A stretch of 64,000 bases of DNA, taken from positions 36,397,771 to 36,461,770 of the forward strand of contig NC_134705.1 in NCBI RefSeq assembly GCF_043290135.1. Direction: 5' to 3'. Below the pieces are notes generated by a model. The model saw only the letters and a list, made by a program, of their open reading frames with translations. It made no database searches and was not told where the DNA came from. This DNA comes from Rhipicephalus microplus. Taxonomy: Eukaryota > Arthropoda > Arachnida > Ixodida > Ixodidae. This document shows positions 58,933 through 64,000 of the stretch, in pieces. The position numbers and the translations under genes are program-made. The first letter of the stretch is position 1; every line of letters starts with the position of its first letter.

Positions 58933-59945
58933 GTGAGTAACGCAAGCAGGTTTCAACACAAGGAAAATTATAATATGGCAGCACCTCTTGTGCGTGCCTT
59001 ACATCCCAAGTATATCAAATATTTATCTTGCACCTTGTGGCCTGTAATTTTTAAACAGACAGTTCTTTTTGCTTTATATTTCAGTCTTGATGCTTCGACA
59101 GCAATGTATTTGTGTTTGAAAGCAAGCGTTCTTGAACAAATAACTGATCTCAATAATGACAAAACACCCTTCATACTTGGTCCTTCGCATAAGCTAGCAC
59201 ATATCTGTAGCAGATTCAATTATTCATTTTTTGCTGGGATGATAATGGGCAAGTAGCAAAGGCAAGTTCAGATTGGAGTGGTCGGTGACGTCTGTTTAGG
59301 CTCTGCCATATTGCTTTGCAACCAGAGTTACTTGTGGCCACATATACAATGAAGCCACATGACGTGCATTCTAAATGAGATTACCATATCACAATTCGCT
59401 GCATCTCAATGTGAGCCAAACAAATGCAGATATCATTAGCTTGCCACTATAAAGGTATCCTAAACCAACACAAGGTTGAAATTTAGTCGTGGTGTTGCAG
59501 CTGTGTATGATGCATAGCCGTGATAATTTGTCTGTATGTTGTCGCAATAGTGATGTTACACACAAGGTACGATACAAAAGAGGTCCTCGCTTATTTCGCT
59601 TTTTTTCGCTATACTTCTTTCTTGTCTCTTCTTGCCATGTGCTCCTCCGCACTGTACAAGGAGCAAGAGTAGTGGGCACACAAACACGTATATAAAAAAA
59701 TGTTGTAATGTGAGCACTGAGAAGCTGAACACTTCCAAAAGGCTCAAAGAGGTAAAGGTATTGTTTCTAGCTACTTTTTGGGCACCCATAGCTAGTTGTG
59801 CTGTTGCAGTTAAAAATAAGTTAAATGTTAAAAATTAATAGAGGTGGTTTGGCACCCATATTTGCAGTTACATACAGAACTAGGTTTCAATGCGTAAGCA
59901 AAATCTGTTCTCTCTAATTCAATCCTAATGATATCTGAAATTCAG

Positions 59946-60031
59946 AAAATATTCACAGAAAAGCTCAAGAAAAGGCTAAGTGGTTGCGCCTTGAACGTGA
60001 AGGAGATACCCTTCTTTCAAAAGGTCAATAG
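59946..60031 (+). CDS. Putative terminal exon, copy 2
   Basis: Counterpart of 45847-45932: 'IHRKAQEKAKWLRLEREGD' then TAG. Acceptor kept. Confidence 0.3.
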
Positions 60032-61189
60032 ACAGTCTAGTAGTCTTGATATTACATGCACTATAAAATATTCTGGTGTGGTGCTTTCATGCATGTTATA
60101 ATGAGAGGGATTTTTAATAGAACTGTTGTCACTTTGCCCTGCGTTGCTGAAATTGTTCACATAATTATAATACATGAATCACTTTATGCCTTTTGATTTT
60201 ATGCAAATGGTTTGCTTACCCAGTCGGTTTAACTTGATTTGGATAAAAACATAAATGCTCTAAACTTTTTTTATTATACAGCAGGTTTATTTTTAAAATA
60301 CGCGACCATTGATGTGAACGCAGTTTGTGGCGTGCTTGATTAATCCTTCACTATCACCACTCTAACTACACCTGCTACAGTGCATAGTGTGACAAAAGTA
60401 ATGGTACTTAACATTACTGGCAGCATACACTTTTATGTCTCAAAATGTGTTAAAAAGCCTGGTAAAAATGTGTGTTCGTTTTTTTCGCTCCAACTAAATA
60501 TTGTGGTCTACTCAAAGTAGCTCGCGCTCTTTTAAGGTCCTCAAACTATTAGGTGTTCAAAAGAAGTATCAATGCCATATGCTTTCTTTGTCAGCCTACT
60601 CACCACTCTAATAATGAGAATTACCCGACAACAATACCTAGTAAAATATAGGGATGTTATAAAAAGTAATGTCAATTCAATTGTCAAAAAACGTTGCTAA
60701 GTTATGTTTTTGTTCACTTTTCTTTTCACAATTTTGTTAAAGTTACTTTTGACAACATCCCCTATAGTTTGTTTGGCATCATTTTCTGCTAGTTCTCATT
60801 TTAATGTGTTCAACAAAGACAACAAACCCTTAAATTTATAGTTCTTTCCTTTACTCATGAATCCGAAACAGTGAATCTCAGTAATCTTAGCTCTGTGACT
60901 TGTTTTTTTTTGATCAGTTGTGCATGTGTTCAAGTACATGCATTTAGGTGGGAGGGCGAACTATTGCCACCTCCTGTGACTAGCAGATTTTCTGAGAACT
61001 GACAGATGCATAATGCTGCCAAAGAAGTATAGGGATATCGGAAGTAATCGTAACGTAATTGCAATCGTAATGTAATTGCCAGTAGGCAAAAAAAGGTGTC
61101 CCACACTCGCCATAAAGATAACAGGCAGCGCTGACTGACTCTTCCATGTATAAATGCACATATATACCGTGGAAAATGGAAGAAGGATA

Positions 61190-61340
61190 GCCGCCATGGT
61201 AGCTCAGTTGATAGAGCATCGGACATGTTATTCGAAGTTCGCAGGCTCGGTCCCTGTACAGGGCAGGTTATCTTTTTTTCCTTCTACTTTTCTTTCTTCA
61301 CAATTACAACACTTCTATTCTTCTTGAAGATTTTCTGGTG
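61190..61340 (+). repeat. tRNA-derived SINE, copy 2 (uninterrupted)
   Basis: Head 'ccatggtagctcagttgata' to 'gtccctgtacagggcagg', then a T-run and a pyrimidine-rich tail 'ttctttcttcacaattaca'. This head-plus-tail arrangement recurs in tick transcripts from memory. Contains the empty target site of the SINE found in copy 1. Confidence 0.65.
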
Positions 61341-62186
61341 TAAAAAAGGTACCTTTTAATCTGAAGAGGCAAACAGATTGTGCCAGAGTACGAGGTTGCT
61401 CTTGTAGTGGTTACAAGTAAGATATGTTTTGAAGAATAAATCATTCTGCCACTTGCCTAAAGAATGGATACAGGACATGGCACTCGATGCACTTTGTTAT
61501 TTTTGAAACAAGCTATTTTGTATTCTATTTTTATAAATTACATGGGATACACATGACGGTATCACACACTTTAATGCCACAAAGATTATGCAGCGAACAA
61601 TGTTATAAATGCGAATTTGCATAAAAATAAGGCGAAAACTGCACCCTCAACGAGAATGTACAGCGAGCATAGGGTGCAGGCGTCATTCTTCTGCCCGTGC
61701 TTTTCAAGTGCGAGCTGTTTTCACCTCGTTCTGACCAACTAACTAAACTGAGATGTGTTGTTATAGTGCAAGAGGATGCTCCACGGGAAACTAGGTTTGT
61801 CTCAAACTGTGTGTGTGTCTTTCAATCTATATGGTGCCCGGTTAAAGAGTTCATGCAGACCAGATCGTGTAAAACAGGACCGTGAAAAATGGACAGTTTA
61901 AATAAAATTAAATGGACCATGTAAATAAACAGGATCGTGTAAAATGTCGTTTTCGTGTGCAACTGTAGTTGTGGTTGTGCTGAATGACCTTTCTTTATAT
62001 ACACTACATAACAAACTTGCTCCTTTAGAGTCGAGTGCATCTTCGGATCGATTGTAAATGTTTGCATATGCGAGGCCTTAAGTTTTATAAGAAATTCCTC
62101 AGTGTGCCACGAGGAAATGTGTGTTCAGCGAAAATTTGCATAATATTATATAAAACTCTTAAAGCCTCGTCTACAACTTTGTGCAG

Positions 62187-62396
62187 GTTGACCTTGAGCA
62201 GAAAACGAGGAGCGGCAGCAGCCCCCAGAAAAGAGCAAGCACCCTCCAAGCTCCCGAAGCTCTCTTCGACAGGAACAGCAAGGTCACTGTGTGGCATTGA
62301 AAACCATTGCAAGGAGTGCCTTATCAGTACACTGTGCTGCTCTTTTATCGCAGAAGACGAAGTTGACCACTCCAGAGGAACTTCACGCTGTGTATT
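62187..62396 (+). CDS. Putative 210-nt exon, copy 2
   Basis: Counterpart of 43232-43441. The acceptor is kept, but the donor GTGAGT is changed to TTGAGT, so splicing would be lost here. Confidence 0.3.
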
Positions 62397-64000
62397 TTGA
62401 GTGCTTCAGTGGTTTTGGTTTTGTCCAGTCAGCAGTCAAGAAATCATGTCAGATTCTGTCGGGATGGCTAGAGGGAGTCGGGCATGCATGTTTGGACATT
62501 TGTCTAGCCAAGTAGTGCCAATTTTCGCACTGGTCCTGTGGAGCTACTGCCACAAATGACAGAGGCTTCGTCACCTCTGTAAATGTACAGATGTGTCAGG
62601 GAAGATTAGCTGCATTAGTTTTTTCTATAAGTGATAGCTGCCAACATTCTTCATTATACAGGAGTTTTGTTCCTCACTTATGGGTGTAAAGCCCTCCACA
62701 GAAAAAATTCAACACGTCTACTTCCAGATGGCTCCAAGGCCCTACTTGTAGGATTTTCGGCTTGTATCATAAGCACCTCGTTTGGGTGTACATGAACTTT
62801 TTATAAACATGTAGAGCGAAAAATTTGGGTGGCCAGTCGTTTTGTCGTTATCATGTTCCTCGCAGTATCCTTAAGCATGTTGTGCATTACGTTGTCAATC
62901 TGGTTCATGTGCAGAGAAGACATTACGAAGTTTCAGGCTACAGTATAAAAAGCCTGGAAGCAAGCTATCAATAATTTTTTAAGAGAGTTGCTTAATCTGA
63001 TACATGATAGATCACTAAACTTTTGTGCGTATTTATCAATGTAAGCTCGTCTTAGTGTTATCCAAAATGAAGATGTGAGTCGACAGATGGAAACATCTAG
63101 TGGGGTAATCAGGGTGAACAGTGGAAGTGCCTCAGACAGGCTGGCCGATGTTGCGATAGGAGGACCTATTTTTCGGAAGCCACCTTGTCATCCTTGGCGT
63201 GTTAGTTTAAATGGGGTCAGTAATGACATAATCTTTTGGTGTAGGCGTGTGTGCCTGTTGGAAATGTTTGCCTGAAAAAAAAAACCTATAACGCAGAAGA
63301 GTGCAGCCCTTGCTTCTTTTCAAGTAAGGTTGCGCTGATACAAATTGTTCTCCTGTCGGAGGTTGGGGGTAAGGGAAGCAAAAAAAAGATAAATGATAGA
63401 AAAGAAGAAAAAGAAGAAAGAAAAGGGGGATGCAAAGTAAAAGTAGTGCTACACTGCTCCTACTTTGCATCCCCCCTTTTCTTCTTTTTTTCCATTGTTT
63501 TCTTTTTTCACCTCTTTTGTTACATTTGCATTGTCCCATCTAGTGCATGAATCAATGACACATGGCTTTGCTATAGCAAAGATGCCTATGTGGTGTTGGA
63601 TTGAACAGTGCATTGTACTTCATTCAGTTAATTACAGACTGATCAGTCTTGCAATAACTGCTTCCTGTCTATCACCACACATGTTCAAATGAAAAGTTTG
63701 TGCTTGGCTCTTAGTATGCTGGTATATAGCTTGTGTCTTGGACTACTCAAAATGAATGTTATTTTGCTGCTGTTTATGGTAATGAAATTATCCAACATGA
63801 AAATATCTTGCCTTGTGAACTTTGTCGGACCTGCCTTTCTTTTTCTTTCCTATGCAGGCATTGTATGTGAGGGAGGCAGCAAAAGAGAGGTGATAGCTCG
63901 AGCTTCGGAAAAATAAATGCTGGCAGTGAAGCAATTACACATCAAACATCCCAACCATTTTGCCAACCGTCCTAAGTGTGTTTTGAAAAAAAATATTGTG
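62397..64000. other. AT-rich interior of copy 2
   Basis: No supported gene. Mirrors 41635-43231, including the purine-rich tract at 63360-63510. Confidence 0.5.

Larger units (their letters stand above)
52650..64000 (+). mobile_element. Large TIR element, copy 2 (inverted, incomplete)
   Basis: Begins CCCTACTGAAATATTCCGTA after a TA and is collinear with the reverse complement of 52416-41635 to the last base of the window. Relative to copy 1 it lacks the SINE at 44356 and has 726 bp extra at 56736-57461. It has about two more subterminal units and scattered substitutions. About 3.3 kb of it should lie beyond the window. Confidence 0.85.

Overview
The window is eukaryotic and looks like intergenic or intronic sequence from a hard tick (Ixodidae). 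The main clue is a tRNA-derived SINE that I recognise from memory as common in tick genomes. It occurs five times here, with the body 'gtgctcagatttgggtgcac' and a TCAA/ATCA-type tail. Other support is the intron-like AT-rich background, tick-like I/Jockey-type and CR1-type LINEs, and several Ty3/gypsy families. There is no operon structure, no rRNA, no CRISPR array and no confidently identifiable host gene. Almost everything that can be named is mobile DNA or its debris, plus a few low-confidence exon candidates.

Layout. 1-2.7 kb: a palindromic array of CATG-rich subrepeats (foldback-like). 3.2-8.4 kb: two tick SINEs, a tRNA-Val-like SINE head, a TCTG microsatellite and a 317-bp duplication. 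8.49-11.30 kb: a Ty3/gypsy LTR element with identical 174-bp LTRs, in which the RT-RNase H block is inverted relative to the integrase and LTRs. 13.27-13.93 kb: a GC-rich MITE-like unit with a TATA box and an arthropod-type initiator. 14.9-15.6 kb: two exon candidates, then a SINE with a 12-bp target-site duplication. 17.35-22.39 kb: a minus-strand Ty3/gypsy element with about 750-bp LTRs, a SCAN-like gag and an IN-then-RT order as in Gmr1-like elements, with its centre deleted. 25.26-25.58 kb: another exon-pair candidate. 26.16-31.70 kb: a decayed minus-strand gypsy element with a scrambled internal mosaic and a YLGD reverse transcriptase.

31.7 kb to the end is a nest. An I/Jockey-like LINE ('LINE A') is split by a CR1-like LINE ('LINE B'), whose ORF1 carries a 2A-like ribosome-skipping motif. 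LINE A is split again by a 14.1-kb element (38326-52416) with 20-bp terminal inverted repeats beginning CCCTACTGAAA and TA flanks. After 233 bp more of LINE A, a second copy of the same large element starts at 52650 in the opposite orientation and runs off the window. The two copies form an inverted repeat with arms of about 11 kb. They differ by substitutions (roughly 2-9% by eye, depending on region), a SINE present in only one, a 726-bp indel and a different number of subterminal repeat units.

The large element matches no family I can name. On one strand it carries splice-site-bounded, phase-compatible coding segments present in both copies, which suggests a degraded multi-exon gene or captured host gene. 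This is the best candidate for something undescribed. The inverted gypsy element and the 2A-bearing LINE are the next most interesting.
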